Part shown: positions 28,033-35,146 of the stretch, in pieces
Position numbering within the stretch: position 1 is the stretch's first letter
How the letters are laid out: the number at the start of each line of letters is the position of its first letter
Assembly (NCBI GenBank): GCA_963719275.1
Contig: CAVRBT010000004.1
Span: 558,001 to 622,000, forward strand
Length of the DNA: 64,000 bases
DNA from: AC-32 sp963719275
GTDB lineage: Bacteria; Actinomycetota; Thermoleophilia; Gaiellales; Gaiellaceae
Reading direction: 5' to 3'
The notes under the pieces: generated by a model
The model's database searches: none
The model's input: the letters and a program-made list of their open reading frames with translations, nothing else
Told to the model about the DNA's origin: nothing
Made by a program: the position numbers and the translations under genes

Positions 28033-28788
28033 ATGCTGCGCGAGGTCGCCGAGTACCCGAACTGCTTCGGCCCACTCGGGCCGGGCGCGGAGCGGATCGA
28101 GACCGATCGCTACACGCTCTGCCTCGGCCCCGGTTCGACCTGGAACACCGTCCAGCGGCAGCGGTTCGCGCTGGAGGAGCTCGACAAGGTGCTCGAGGAG
28201 GTGCGCGCACACCTGCGCAAGCGTGGCCGCACCCAAACCCAATGGGAAGTCGGCAGCTCTGCCCCTGCGGGTCTCGTCGATGCGCTCCTCGAGCGCGGCG
28301 TCCGGTTCGACAAGGACCCGTACGCCGTCGCGCTCGTCCTGATCCACGAGCCCCCGCCGCCGCGCGAGGGCCTCGTCGCGCGGCAGATCCAGACCTACGA
28401 GGAGTACCTCGACGCGAATGCCGTCCAGTGGGAAGCATTCGGCGCGACACCGGCGGAGATCGAAGAGTCGAAGACGCTTCTGCCGAAGCTCTTCCGCGAG
28501 AGCGTGAACCTGCGCCATGCGGTCTGGCTCGACGGCGAGCTCGTCTGCACCGGGACCTCTGCGCCGACGGAGCACGGCCTCCTGCTCTACGGCGGCGCGA
28601 CGCGCGAGTCAGCCCGCGGCCGCGGCGCCTATCGCGCGTTGATCCGCGCCCGCTGGGACGACGCCGTCGCCCTGGGAACGCGGGCCCTGATCACGCAGGG
28701 CGGCTCGATGTCGCGCCCGATCCTGGAACGCCTCGGCTTCGAGCGCGTCGGCGAGGTGCACATGCTGCTGGACGAGTTCGGCCCGTGA
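28033..28788 (+). CDS. GNAT-family N-acetyltransferase
   Basis: This 251-residue protein's C-terminal half (about 115-251) is a GNAT domain: AVWLDGELVCTGTSAPTEHG (beta4), GGATRESARGRGAYRALIRA (acetyl-CoA pyrophosphate loop R-x-x-G-R-G) and SRPILERLGFERVGEVHML. The N-terminal half (1-110) is a family-specific region, WNTVQRQRFALEELDKVLEE. The acceptor is unknown. The start at ATG 28033 is clean. A perfect 13-bp hairpin follows the stop, then the IS481-type element. Confidence 0.85.
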   Translation: MLREVAEYPNCFGPLGPGAERIETDRYTLCLGPGSTWNTVQRQRFALEELDKVLEEVRAHLRKRGRTQTQWEVGSSAPAGLVDALLERGVRFDKDPYAVALVLIHEPPPPREGLVARQIQTYEEYLDANAVQWEAFGATPAEIEESKTLLPKLFRESVNLRHAVWLDGELVCTGTSAPTEHGLLLYGGATRESARGRGAYRALIRARWDDAVALGTRALITQGGSMSRPILERLGFERVGEVHMLLDEFGP

Positions 28789-28790
28789 AG

Positions 28791-28820
28791 CCGGAAGCCG
28801 CTCCGGAGAGCGGCTTCCGG
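28791..28820 (+). terminator. 13-bp hairpin after the GNAT gene
   Basis: CCGGAAGCCGCTC (28791-28803) and GAGCGGCTTCCGG (28808-28820) form a perfect stem with a CGGA tetraloop, three bases after the stop codon. There is no U-tract. It probably insulates the GNAT gene from the insertion sequence. Confidence 0.6.
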
Positions 28821-28842
28821 AACGCGCAGGACCGGGCTTCCT

Positions 28843-29136
28843 CTAGATGTCCTGCCCACGGACGTTGTGAATGCGGCTGATGGGTGGCCGGTCTCCGAGT
28901 GAGCTGTGTGGCCGCCTGCGGTTGTAGTAGCGGATGAAGCTTAGGAGCGAGCGCGCTCGGGTGTGTGAGTCGGGCCAGGTGTGGGCGTAGGCCCATTCGT
29001 CTTGGAGGGTGCGGATGAAGCGTTCGACCTTGCCGTTCCAACGAGGTGTGTAGGCGGGCGTGCGGATGTGGCGCAGCTCATGGCTGGCGAGCAGGTCGTG
29101 GAAGCGGCGGCTGGTGCGGTAGACCATCGCGTTGTC
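28843..29136 (-). pseudogene. IS481-type transposase, C-terminal part
   Basis: This minus-strand segment encodes the end of the rve integrase core, from DNAMVYRTSRRFHDLL through HIRTPAYTPRWNGKVERFIR (the catalytic Glu follows WNGK) to YYNRRRPHSSLGDRPPISRI. Its TAG stop (28843-28845) is part of the flanking CTAG, so the stop codon is supplied by the target site. The upstream part is at 30716-31428. The frame is broken by the IS110-type insertion after DN. Confidence 0.85.
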
Positions 29137-29159
29137 CGGGCATGAAACTGCGTCCGGCC

Positions 29160-29340
29160 CCGACGCGAGCATCGTGCTCCCGGGACATGGGGCTTCGTTG
29201 GGAGACGCGGATGGGCAGGCCGTTCTGACTGATGAGCTGTGAGCTCGACGTTGTTCGTGGCCGCCCTGCGACCTACCCGGGTGTGCCGAGAGCACGAATC
29301 CGTCGCTGTCGTGTGTCCCGCCGCGCTCCCGCTTCCACCG
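29160..29340 (+). ncRNA. candidate bridge RNA region of the IS110 element
   Basis: The non-coding left end of IS110-subgroup elements encodes a bridge RNA whose loops pair with target and donor DNA (established for IS621). Here CGTTG (29196-29200) equals the five target bases left of the TC core. TGATGA (29230-29235) is the reverse complement of target bases TCATCA right of the core. Between them AGA-CGG (29203-29210) can pair with CCG-TCT around ATGGGCAGG. Further on, ATCCGTC (29298-29304) equals the last five element bases plus the core. The order fits target loop then donor loop. RNA ends and expression are not determined. Confidence 0.4.
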
Positions 29341-29355
29341 ACGGAAGGAGAGGCA

Positions 29356-30622
29356 GTGCGTGCGTTTGGGTTGGACGTCCACCGCGACTTCTGTGAGGTC
29401 GCAATTGCCGAAGACGGCGCGATCAGGTCAGCGGGCAGGCTCCCGACGCGGGTTGAGTCGCTCGAGCTGTTCGCGCAAAGCCTCGTCCGCGACGACATCG
29501 TGGCGCTGGAGGCGACCACCGGTGCCGACCGGATCGTGTCCGTGCTGCAGGCGCACGGGATCCGGGTCGTCGTCGCCAACACGCGCAAGCTGCGATCGAT
29601 CTCCGAGGCGAAGGCGAAGACCGATCGCCTCGACGCTCGAACGCTCGCGCGGCTACTCGTCTCGGGGCTGCTCGACGAGGTATGGACGCCGGATGAGCGA
29701 ACGCGGACGCTGCGGCGGCTGACGAACCGGCGCGAGCGGCTCGTGCGCGCTCGAACCCGCGTCAAGAACGAGGCGCACGGCGTCCTTGCACGCAACCTGT
29801 GCGAGCGACCGCCCACGACCGACGCGTTCGGCAAGGGCGGCCGACGCTGGTTTTGCGGAGCTCGAGCTGCCGCTCGACGAGCGAGTGACGCTCGACGGCT
29901 GCCTGCGCCAGGTCGACTTCCTGGACGGCGAGATCAGCTCCCTTGACGCGGAGATCGCCAAGCAGGCGCTCGCCTGGCCGGAGGTCCTGCGACTGATGAG
30001 CGTCCCAGGCGTGAACGTGCAGACGGCAGCGACATTCATGGCCGCAATCGGCGACATCGGCCGCTTCTCCTCGCCGCGCAAGCTCGTCAGCTACCTCGGA
30101 CTCGACCCGCGGGTGCGTCAGTCCGGGAGCACGCCCGCACGGCACGGCCGGATCTCGAAGGCCGGCGCCTCCGAGCCTCGCCACATGCTCGGCGAGGTCG
30201 CCTGGAAGGTGATGCTGACCCCGGGCCCGCTACGGGCGTTCTTCGAGCGGATCCGCGCCCGCCGCGGCCCGCAGGTGGCGGCGACAGCGACAGCGCGCAA
30301 GCTGGTGGTGCTGTTTTGGCACATGCTCAGCCGCGGGGAGGACTACGCCTTTGCGCGGCCGGCGATGACCCGGCACAAGATCCGACGGCTCGAGCTACTC
30401 ACCGGCGCTCCGCCACAGAAAGGCCGCAAGGGCGTCGCCGGCGGCAAGTCGAAAGCCGTCTTCGAGGCCGAGCGCGAGCTCTCGCGCCAAGCCGAGGTCG
30501 CCTACCGCCGGCTCGTCAGCGACTGGCGCTCGAGCGGACCAGCGAAAGCGGGTGCGGGCGCGACAAGGGGGCGCGCATCGAACAAGCCCTCCAAGGGCAA
30601 AGCAGCGCGGCAGACTCCGTAA
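29356..30622 (+). pseudogene. IS110-family transposase, frameshifted
   Basis: From GTG 29356 the N-terminal DEDD RuvC-like domain reads FGLDVHRDFCEVAIAEDG, VALEATTGADRIVSVLQAHG and AKTDRLDARTLARLL. The second frame continues as FAELELPLDERVTLDGCLRQ, then LMSVPGVNVQTAATFMAAIG and LGLDPRVRQSGSTPARHGRI, the C-terminal transposase_20 domain with the catalytic Ser in QSG. The switch is at TTTT 29851-29854: with three T's the protein reads straight through (RWFAELELP). The total would be about 422 residues. Either it is a recent single-base insertion, an assembly indel, or slippage at the T run. All DEDD and Ser motifs survive, so it may have moved recently. Confidence 0.8.
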
Positions 30623-30715
30623 GCCCCAACGGTCTGCGCTTCGCTCGGTCAGTCACCCGCACCCAAAGCACAGGATCCCATCCGCTGCGGCGAGCGTCCA
30701 CTTGACTTTCATCCG

Positions 30716-31428
30716 TCGGTCATCACAGCCTCTGACGGTGCGAGGCCGAGCTCGGTGAAAAAGCGGAGTGCGCGCTCGAGCGTGCGTGCGTTTGTCTCGG
30801 CGTCCTCGCGAGGGTGGAGCTCGACGTAGGCGAGCCGGCTGTGATCATCGACGACACAGTGCAGGTGGTCGTAGCCGATCCCTCGGTGGAGGTCCTTGGT
30901 GCGCGGATCGCCGGTGACGCGGTGTCCGGGCACGCTGAAGCGCGCGAGCTTCTTCACGTCCATGTGCAGGAGTGCGCCTGGCCGCGACCACTCGTAGCGG
31001 CGGTAGCTCTGCCGCTGCCCGCGCGGCCGCCGAGAGAGGCCGTGCCGCCAGAGCACCTTCCAGATGGTCGAGCGTGCCCGGCGGAGGATCCCGGCGAGCC
31101 GACCAGGGCCGAGGTTGGTCTCGCGGCGAGCGCGCAGGATCGGCTCTTCCTCGAGGGCGCTCAGCCGCCGCGGCTGACGTAGCGGCCTCGACGAGCGATC
31201 CACAAGCGATCGGTCGCTGCGGGCGCCGTCTTGCCAACGGTGCCACCAACGGTGCGCGGTCGCCGGCGAAACGCTGAAGCAAGCCGCGGCCTGCTTCAGC
31301 GACATCCCCCGCTCGATCGCGAGCACCAGCTCGCGCCGACCGGCCAGTCCGAGCTTCGCGTTAGCGTGCAACTTCATCACGGCCCTCCTTGAGGTGGCGT
31401 CGTCTTGGCGGACGCGCACAGCCTCCAA
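30716..31428 (-). pseudogene. IS481-type transposase, N-terminal part
   Basis: The minus-strand frame from ATG 31428 gives a helix-turn-helix domain (LGLAGRRELVLAIERGMSLK, FSVSPATAHRWWHRWQDG) and the first half of the rve domain (ALLHMDVKKLARFSVPGHRV with the first Asp, LHCVVDDHSRLAYVELHPRE with the second). It runs to VMTD and is then cut by the IS110-type element, which adds only Gly and a stop (30709). The matching C-terminal part is at 28843-29136. Confidence 0.85.
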
Positions 31429-31479
31429 GGAGGGCCGGATGTCTCTCTCAGCCGTTCACAACCTGTGTGGGCGGATCAG

Positions 31480-31845
31480 CTAGGCGAGAGTCTTGAAGAA
31501 GATCTCGACGTCCTCTGCCGGGAAGGTCTCGGTCTCGAAGATCTCGAGCTTCGCGATCTTGCCGAGGACGCGGAAGGCGGCCTCGTTGTCCGGGTGCGTG
31601 AAGATGCCGAAGTACTCCCACGGCCCCATCGTCGCCATAAAGCGCTCGAGCTTCCCACCCTCGTCCTCGACGATCTTGTGGATCTTGTCGAGGTACTCGG
31701 GGGTCCTCTCGATCTGCTTGAGGGCGATGGGCGTCAGTCGGACCTGGTGGTGGCGAGGGCGCGGGGAGATCGAGCTGACCCACGCCCTCTTGCACGAGAC
31801 GATGTTCAGCGACAGCCTAATGGAGCTGGAGTGTGCGGCGACCAA
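31480..31845 (-). CDS. GYD-domain protein, start uncertain
   Basis: The last 90 residues fit the GYD family (alpha/beta ferredoxin-like, function unknown): VRLTPIALKQIERTPEYLDK, GGKLERFMATMGPWEYFGIF, HPDNEAAFRVLGKIAKLEIF. The usual start MPxYVxLxRLT is degraded to HHQVRLTP and no start codon lies there; the open frame reaches ATG 31845 with an unlikely leader. The stop TAG (31480-31482) lies in the CTAG duplicated by the IS481-type insertion, so the element landed exactly on its stop codon. It may be a decaying gene. Confidence 0.5.
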   Translation of the reverse strand: MVAAHSSSIRLSLNIVSCKRAWVSSISPRPRHHQVRLTPIALKQIERTPEYLDKIHKIVEDEGGKLERFMATMGPWEYFGIFTHPDNEAAFRVLGKIAKLEIFETETFPAEDVEIFFKTLA

Positions 31846-31862
31846 GGAGGTCGGTTCGGGTG

Positions 31863-32057
31863 TTGTCGTCGCGCATCGTGAAGTGGCGCATGGTCGGTCA
31901 CGAGCTCAGCGGCCCGGAGCAGACCTCGGAAGCTCGGACGGGCATCTGGTCATGGGTGATTCGAGATCGGAACGGAAGGCTGGAGATTGTCTCTTCCCAC
32001 AACACCGACACGATGGTCGTCCCGTCGAGTCATCCACTCGCGGGTCGCCAGTCTTAA
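31863..32057 (+). pseudogene. remnant of a SnoaL-like/NTF2-fold protein
   Basis: A short plus-strand frame reads GIWSWVIRDRNGRLEIVSS followed by HNTDTMV, the typical last two strands and HNT motif of SnoaL/DUF4440-like proteins (W-x-V-R-x-GxWxIxxxHNT). The expected N-terminal 90 residues are missing and the segment before it is not recognisable. It is probably a truncated fossil. Confidence 0.4.
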
Positions 32058-32065
32058 AGAGAGAC

Positions 32066-32401
32066 TTACCCCGGCTTCGACGCGTTGTCGTCGGTCACGT
32101 TGTAGTAGTAGACGCTGAACGGCCCGTTCTTCTGTAACCCCTCGCTGAGTTGCACGCAGAGGTATCCGTCGCCGTTCCGATCGTCCTCGTGGAAGCTCGC
32201 GACGATTTCGTCCTCGGTTGCGAGACCGTCGACGATCGCAGCGTGCGTGCGAGGCAGTTGCAAGTAGTCCGCCAGATTCTGCGCGCCAAGGTTGAAACCT
32301 GGCGGACATGTGTAACCAGCCTGGCCACCCGCCCCAGCTGAAGAGGCGGCAAGTGCCGCCGTAACCGACACTAGCGCCAGGGTCAGCAGAACCTTGTTCA
32401 T
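32066..32401 (-). CDS. secreted hypothetical protein
   Basis: This 111-residue protein starts at ATG 32401, preceded by GGGAGGGAG seven bases away. MNKVLLTLALVSVTAALAAS is a clear Sec signal peptide with an AxA-like cleavage region (SSAGAG). The mature part starts GYTCPPGFNLGAQNLADY, with DRNGDGYLCVQLSEGLQKNG further on; DRNGDGYLC resembles a calcium-binding Dx-D-x-D-G loop of excalibur-like proteins. Two cysteines could form a disulfide. I do not assign a function. Confidence 0.75.
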   Translation of the reverse strand: MNKVLLTLALVSVTAALAASSAGAGGQAGYTCPPGFNLGAQNLADYLQLPRTHAAIVDGLATEDEIVASFHEDDRNGDGYLCVQLSEGLQKNGPFSVYYYNVTDDNASKPG

Positions 32402-32729
32402 TGTTCTCCCTCCCATCCTGCTCCGCAGTACCCCTTTCGCGGATCGTCCCACACCTCGCGACACGAAAGCAATGGTTGTCACGAAAGCTCGTGCCTCTTG
32501 TCCCTGTCCGAGTGCTGGCGAACCTTCCGCGAGCCCTCGGTTTGCTCCCAGGCCCTTAGACGGCCGCTCACGACTTCGACTCCGGGGCCAAGCCGACGTA
32601 CGTGAACATCCCAACCTCCTCTGTTGTCCGGGGCCATCGCTAGGCCCCGCCAACCTGCTAGCTTCTCGCACCGCTGCACCCGCGGAATCCGCGCGCACCC
32701 TGATCACGGGTTCCTTTCTACTGAGGCGA
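32402..32729. other. intergenic region without recognisable genes
   Basis: About 330 bases between the secreted protein and tRNA-Cys. It holds the promoter region of the secreted-protein gene on the minus strand. I saw no coding frame with family features, no tRNA and no strong hairpin. Confidence 0.6.
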
Positions 32730-32800
32730 AGGCGCCGAGCGGAATCGAACCGCTGTACGAGGCTTTGCAGGCCTCTGCCTAACCACTCGGCCACGGCGCC
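32730..32800 (-). tRNA. tRNA-Cys (GCA)
   Basis: A 71-nt cloverleaf on the minus strand: acceptor GGCGCCG paired with CGGCGCC, D-arm GGCCGAGTGGTTAGGC, anticodon stem-loop GAGGCCTGCAAAGCCTC with GCA, and T-arm GCGGTTCGAATCCGC. No CCA is encoded. It stands alone. Confidence 0.96.
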
Positions 32801-32858
32801 AGCGGCGACCATCGTAGCGGGGTGGTTCCGCCGCTTCGGCTTGGGGTAGTAGGCATCC

Positions 32859-33476
32859 ATGGCTCGCCAGTTGAGCCTCGACGACACCGCGGAGCACCGG
32901 AGCCTGGAGGAGGTGCGCACGGCCGCCGCAGCCTGCACCGCCTGCGACCTCTACAAGACCGGGACGCAGACCGTCTTCGGCGAGGGCTTGACCGATACCG
33001 AGGTGATGTTCGTCGGCGAGCAGCCGGGAGACCAGGAGGACAAGGCGGGCAGACCGTTCGTCGGGCCTGCGGGGAAGCTCTTCGACGAGGCGCTCGAGGA
33101 CGCGGGCATCGACCGCGGGCAGGTCTACGTCACGAACGTGGTCAAGCACTTCAAGTGGCGGGCAGGCGGGAAGCGGCGGGTCCACCAGAAGCCGAACTGG
33201 TCGGAGATCGCGGCATGCCGGCCGTGGCTTGATGCCGAGCTGGCGGTCGTCGAGCCGCGCGTGCTCGTCTGCCTGGGCGCAACCGCTGCCCAGGCACTCC
33301 TCGGGCGGGAGTTCCGCGTCACCCAGCAGCGTGGGAAGCCCGTCGAGTCGGACCTTGCCGAGCGGGTGCTCGCGACGGTCCACCCGAGCTCGATCCTGCG
33401 CACCGACCCGGAAACGCGGGAACGCGAGTACAGCGAGCTCGTGAAGGATCTGAGGGTCGTCGCCGACCTGCTCTAG
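32859..33476 (+). CDS. udgX: UdgX-type uracil-DNA glycosylase (covalent uracil-DNA binder)
   Basis: This 205-residue family-4-like UDG has the UdgX signatures. Motif A is GEQPGDQEDKAGRPFVGPAG. The loop insertion KRRVH (105-109) corresponds to KRRIH of mycobacterial UdgX, whose His becomes covalently bonded to the abasic site. Motif B is TVHPSSILR. Four cysteines (C26, C29, about C120 and C137) are placed for the [4Fe-4S] cluster. The VTNVVKHFKW strand is typical. The enzyme excises uracil and stays cross-linked to DNA, an established reaction for the family. It starts at ATG 32859 and overlaps the converging small gene by 4 bases. Confidence 0.92.
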   Translation: MARQLSLDDTAEHRSLEEVRTAAAACTACDLYKTGTQTVFGEGLTDTEVMFVGEQPGDQEDKAGRPFVGPAGKLFDEALEDAGIDRGQVYVTNVVKHFKWRAGGKRRVHQKPNWSEIAACRPWLDAELAVVEPRVLVCLGATAAQALLGREFRVTQQRGKPVESDLAERVLATVHPSSILRTDPETREREYSELVKDLRVVADLL

Positions 33477-33691
33477 AGCAGGTCGAGGTCGTCCTCGTCG
33501 GGCGCGGCGTCGCGATAGCGGCGACGGTAGAACCAGAAGCCGCCGGCGGCGAGCGGGATCCCGAGCAGGAAGCGCGGGTCGGCCCACGCCGTCGAGAGCC
33601 AGAGCGCGACCGCCGTGGCGGCCGCGCTCCAGCGAAGTGCCCGCTGTTCGCGGGCGGTGAGGCTTTCATACAGGTCTCGGAAGTTCATCAT
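33473..33691 (-). CDS. small membrane protein coupled to the Flp pilin gene
   Basis: This 72-residue protein has two hydrophobic segments (about 20-34, WSAAATAVALWLSTA; and 40-55, FLLGIPLAAGGFWFY) and a charged C-terminus. Its start lies in ATGATGA, overlapping the stop of the upstream Flp gene, so it is translated by coupling. The family is not recognised. It might be a pilus accessory or simply a membrane protein of unknown role. Confidence 0.65.
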   Translation of the reverse strand: MMNFRDLYESLTAREQRALRWSAAATAVALWLSTAWADPRFLLGIPLAAGGFWFYRRRYRDAAPDEDDLDLL

Positions 33692-33888
33692 CCAGGCATG
33701 ATTCCAGCGACGTTCTCGATCGCGTTGCGGACGTTGTCGGAGAGCAGCGTGATCGCTCCGATCACGGCGAGCGTGATCACGGCGAGAACGACGCCGTACT
33801 CCGCCATCGTCTGGCCCTCCTCGCGACGGCGGAGAGCATCCACCGTCGAGCCGACGAACGCCTGCGTGAAAGCGAAAAGCTTCAGCAC
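33688..33888 (-). CDS. Flp/Fap-type pilin
   Basis: This 66-residue type IVb pilin precursor begins at GTG 33888, with GGAGGT seven bases upstream. The key segment is RRREEGQTMAEYGVVLAVIT: cleavage by prepilin peptidase should follow the Gly, leaving the E+5 (MAEYG) of Flp pilins and a hydrophobic helix LAVITLAVIGAITLL. The pilin would build thin adhesive pili through a tad machine, but no tad genes are in this window, so the gene is an orphan here. The longer frame to 33987 lacks a good start. Confidence 0.88.
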   Translation of the reverse strand: MLKLFAFTQAFVGSTVDALRRREEGQTMAEYGVVLAVITLAVIGAITLLSDNVRNAIENVAGIMPG

Positions 33889-34084
33889 GGGTTTACCTCC
33901 CTTCGAGTGGTCGGGGAGGGTCGAGAGGACGGTTTCAGGTTGGACGGTGCTCGGCACCACGCCGCGACTCCTCCGATTGGCGCACATTCAGCGGGGCCGC
34001 ACCGCCCTGGTCTGTCGAAAGCAGTAATCGGCGCCCGCGGCGGCGCGCCCACATCCCTCAGCCCAGCGATTCGGCGCCGGGCTG

Positions 34085-34523
34085 CTACTGCGGCGGCGCG
34101 GCTTCGATATCTCCCGCTGGGGTCGCGCCCGGCGCGATGAGGCCGCTCTCGTAGGCGAAGATCACCGCCTGCACGCGGTCGCGCAGCCGGAGCTTCATCA
34201 GGATCCGCTTGACGTGTGTCTTCACCGTCGACTCCTCGATCACGAACGTTGCCGCGATCTCGCCGTTGGAGAGCCCGCCCGCGATGAGCTCCAGCACCTC
34301 GCGCTCCCGCGGGGTGAGCCGCTCGAGTAGCTGTTTCGCGGAGGTATCCGGGACGGGTTGCTCCGTCATCCGCTCGATCACCCCGCGTAACCGAGGGCGA
34401 AAGCAGCGAATCGCCGGCGGCCAGCATGTGGATGGCGGCTATCAGCTCTTCGGGCTTCGTCCGCTTGAGCAGGCCGTCGCTCGCCTCCACGACAACCTCG
34501 AGGGCGTGGTCGCTGGACAGCAC
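34085..34523 (-). pseudogene. truncated, frameshifted NarL/LuxR-type response regulator
   Basis: Reading leftward, the end of a receiver domain is visible (GLLKRTKPEELIAAIHMLAA, GDSLLSPSVTR). After a run of four G's (34381-34384 on the plus strand as CCCC) the frame changes and the linker and HTH follow: VIERMTEQPVPDTSAKQL, LTPREREVLELIAGGLSNGE, STVKTHVKRILMKLRLRDRV. Removing one G joins them. The first two thirds of the receiver, with the phospho-acceptor Asp, are absent; the sequence upstream of 34523 belongs to another gene. A promoter-proximal deletion thus fused it to its neighbour. The HTH alone could be made from ATG 34381. Confidence 0.7.
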
Positions 34524-35146
34524 GCCAAGCCCGAAACCTGCGTCAGGCCGCCCGCGAGCGGCTGGTAGCCCCAAACAATGGCGCGGCGCTGCGCCGAGAC
34601 GGACAGTGCCCGACCGTCCGGCTTCGCCACCGGCATCCATCCTGCATCGACGCTCCGCCTCGGGAGGCCGCCGACGATCGCCGGCACCGAGCAGTAGAGC
34701 GTGCCGTCCGGGCCGACGCGGAGCGGAAGCTGGGCGACGCCCTTCAGCTCGCCCGGAAGGGCCTCGCTCCAGAGCACTTCGCCGCTCGAGCTGAGGCGGA
34801 GGAGGGTGGCGTCGTACCCCATCGGATTGCCCTTCAGCTTCAGCGTCACGCGGATGAAGCGTCGCCGCAGGTCGTTGCGGACGTAGAGCGAGCCGGCCGG
34901 GGACTTGATCCCGCTCTCGAGCTTGTAGTCGAGCGCGATGCGGTCGCCCGGGACGATCAGACGGACGACCTCCGGCTCTTGATGAACGGAGAGCGGCGCG
35001 GCTTGGGTCGCGGCGGAGGGAGCGGCTGCCGTCACGGAGAGAGCGACGAGACCAGCGAAGGGGCGTTGTTCGTGTTCCGAGGGACGCACCTGCACCTTGG
35101 GGTGGGCGACAGACGAGGGTGCGGCCGAGTAGGTCCGACAGCTCAT
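34442..35146 (-). CDS. secreted hypothetical protein, C-terminus replaced by fusion
   Basis: This 234-residue frame starts at ATG 35146, overlapping the end of the antiporter gene by 4 bases. An N-terminal hydrophobic part (GLVALSVTAAAPSAATQA) suggests export. The middle, VVRLIVPGDRIALDYKLESG and TLYCSVPAIVGGLPRRSVDA, looks beta-rich. After GYQPLAGGLTQVSG (near 34525) it runs into the antisense-shifted frame of the truncated response regulator, so the last 25 or so residues are not native. Probably a degraded gene. Family unknown. Confidence 0.4.
   Translation of the reverse strand: MSCRTYSAAPSSVAHPKVQVRPSEHEQRPFAGLVALSVTAAAPSAATQAAPLSVHQEPEVVRLIVPGDRIALDYKLESGIKSPAGSLYVRNDLRRRFIRVTLKLKGNPMGYDATLLRLSSSGEVLWSEALPGELKGVAQLPLRVGPDGTLYCSVPAIVGGLPRRSVDAGWMPVAKPDGRALSVSAQRRAIVWGYQPLAGGLTQVSGLACCPATTPSRLSWRRATACSSGRSPKS

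Larger units (their letters stand above)
29137..30715 (+). mobile_element. IS110-family insertion sequence nested in the IS481 transposase
   Basis: This 1579-bp element is bounded by the two halves of the IS481 transposase. Both junctions carry the dinucleotide TC (29135-29136 and 30716-30717). Collapsing the two to one restores the IS481 frame exactly (V-M-T-D-N-A-M-V), which fixes the boundaries. The left non-coding end is long (29137-29355, 219 bp) and the right one short (30623-30715, 93 bp), as in the IS110 subgroup rather than IS1111. The ends, CGGGCATGAA inward from the left and CGGATGAA inward from the right, are weakly inverted. The transposase has a frameshift. Confidence 0.85.
28847..31478 (-). 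mobile_element. IS481-family insertion sequence, interrupted
   Basis: Imperfect terminal inverted repeats of about 30 bp lie at 28848-28880 and 31447-31477; both contain GCCCAC, then GTTGTGAA and CGGCTGA in the same order when read inward. CTAG flanks both ends (28843-28846 and 31479-31482), matching the NCTAGN target preference known for IS481. Removing the nested IS110-type element leaves about 1.05 kb, a normal IS481 length, with one 334-residue transposase frame. The element is inactive because its transposase is split. Confidence 0.8.

Noticed and set aside
31480..31845. GYD gene extended by an alternative start further downstream
   Set aside because: There is no ATG, GTG or TTG at the expected family start, so I left the long frame with a warning instead of guessing.
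32479..32679. 66-codon minus-strand frame between the secreted protein and tRNA-Cys
   Set aside because: No ribosome-binding site, no family features, composition like the surrounding non-coding DNA.
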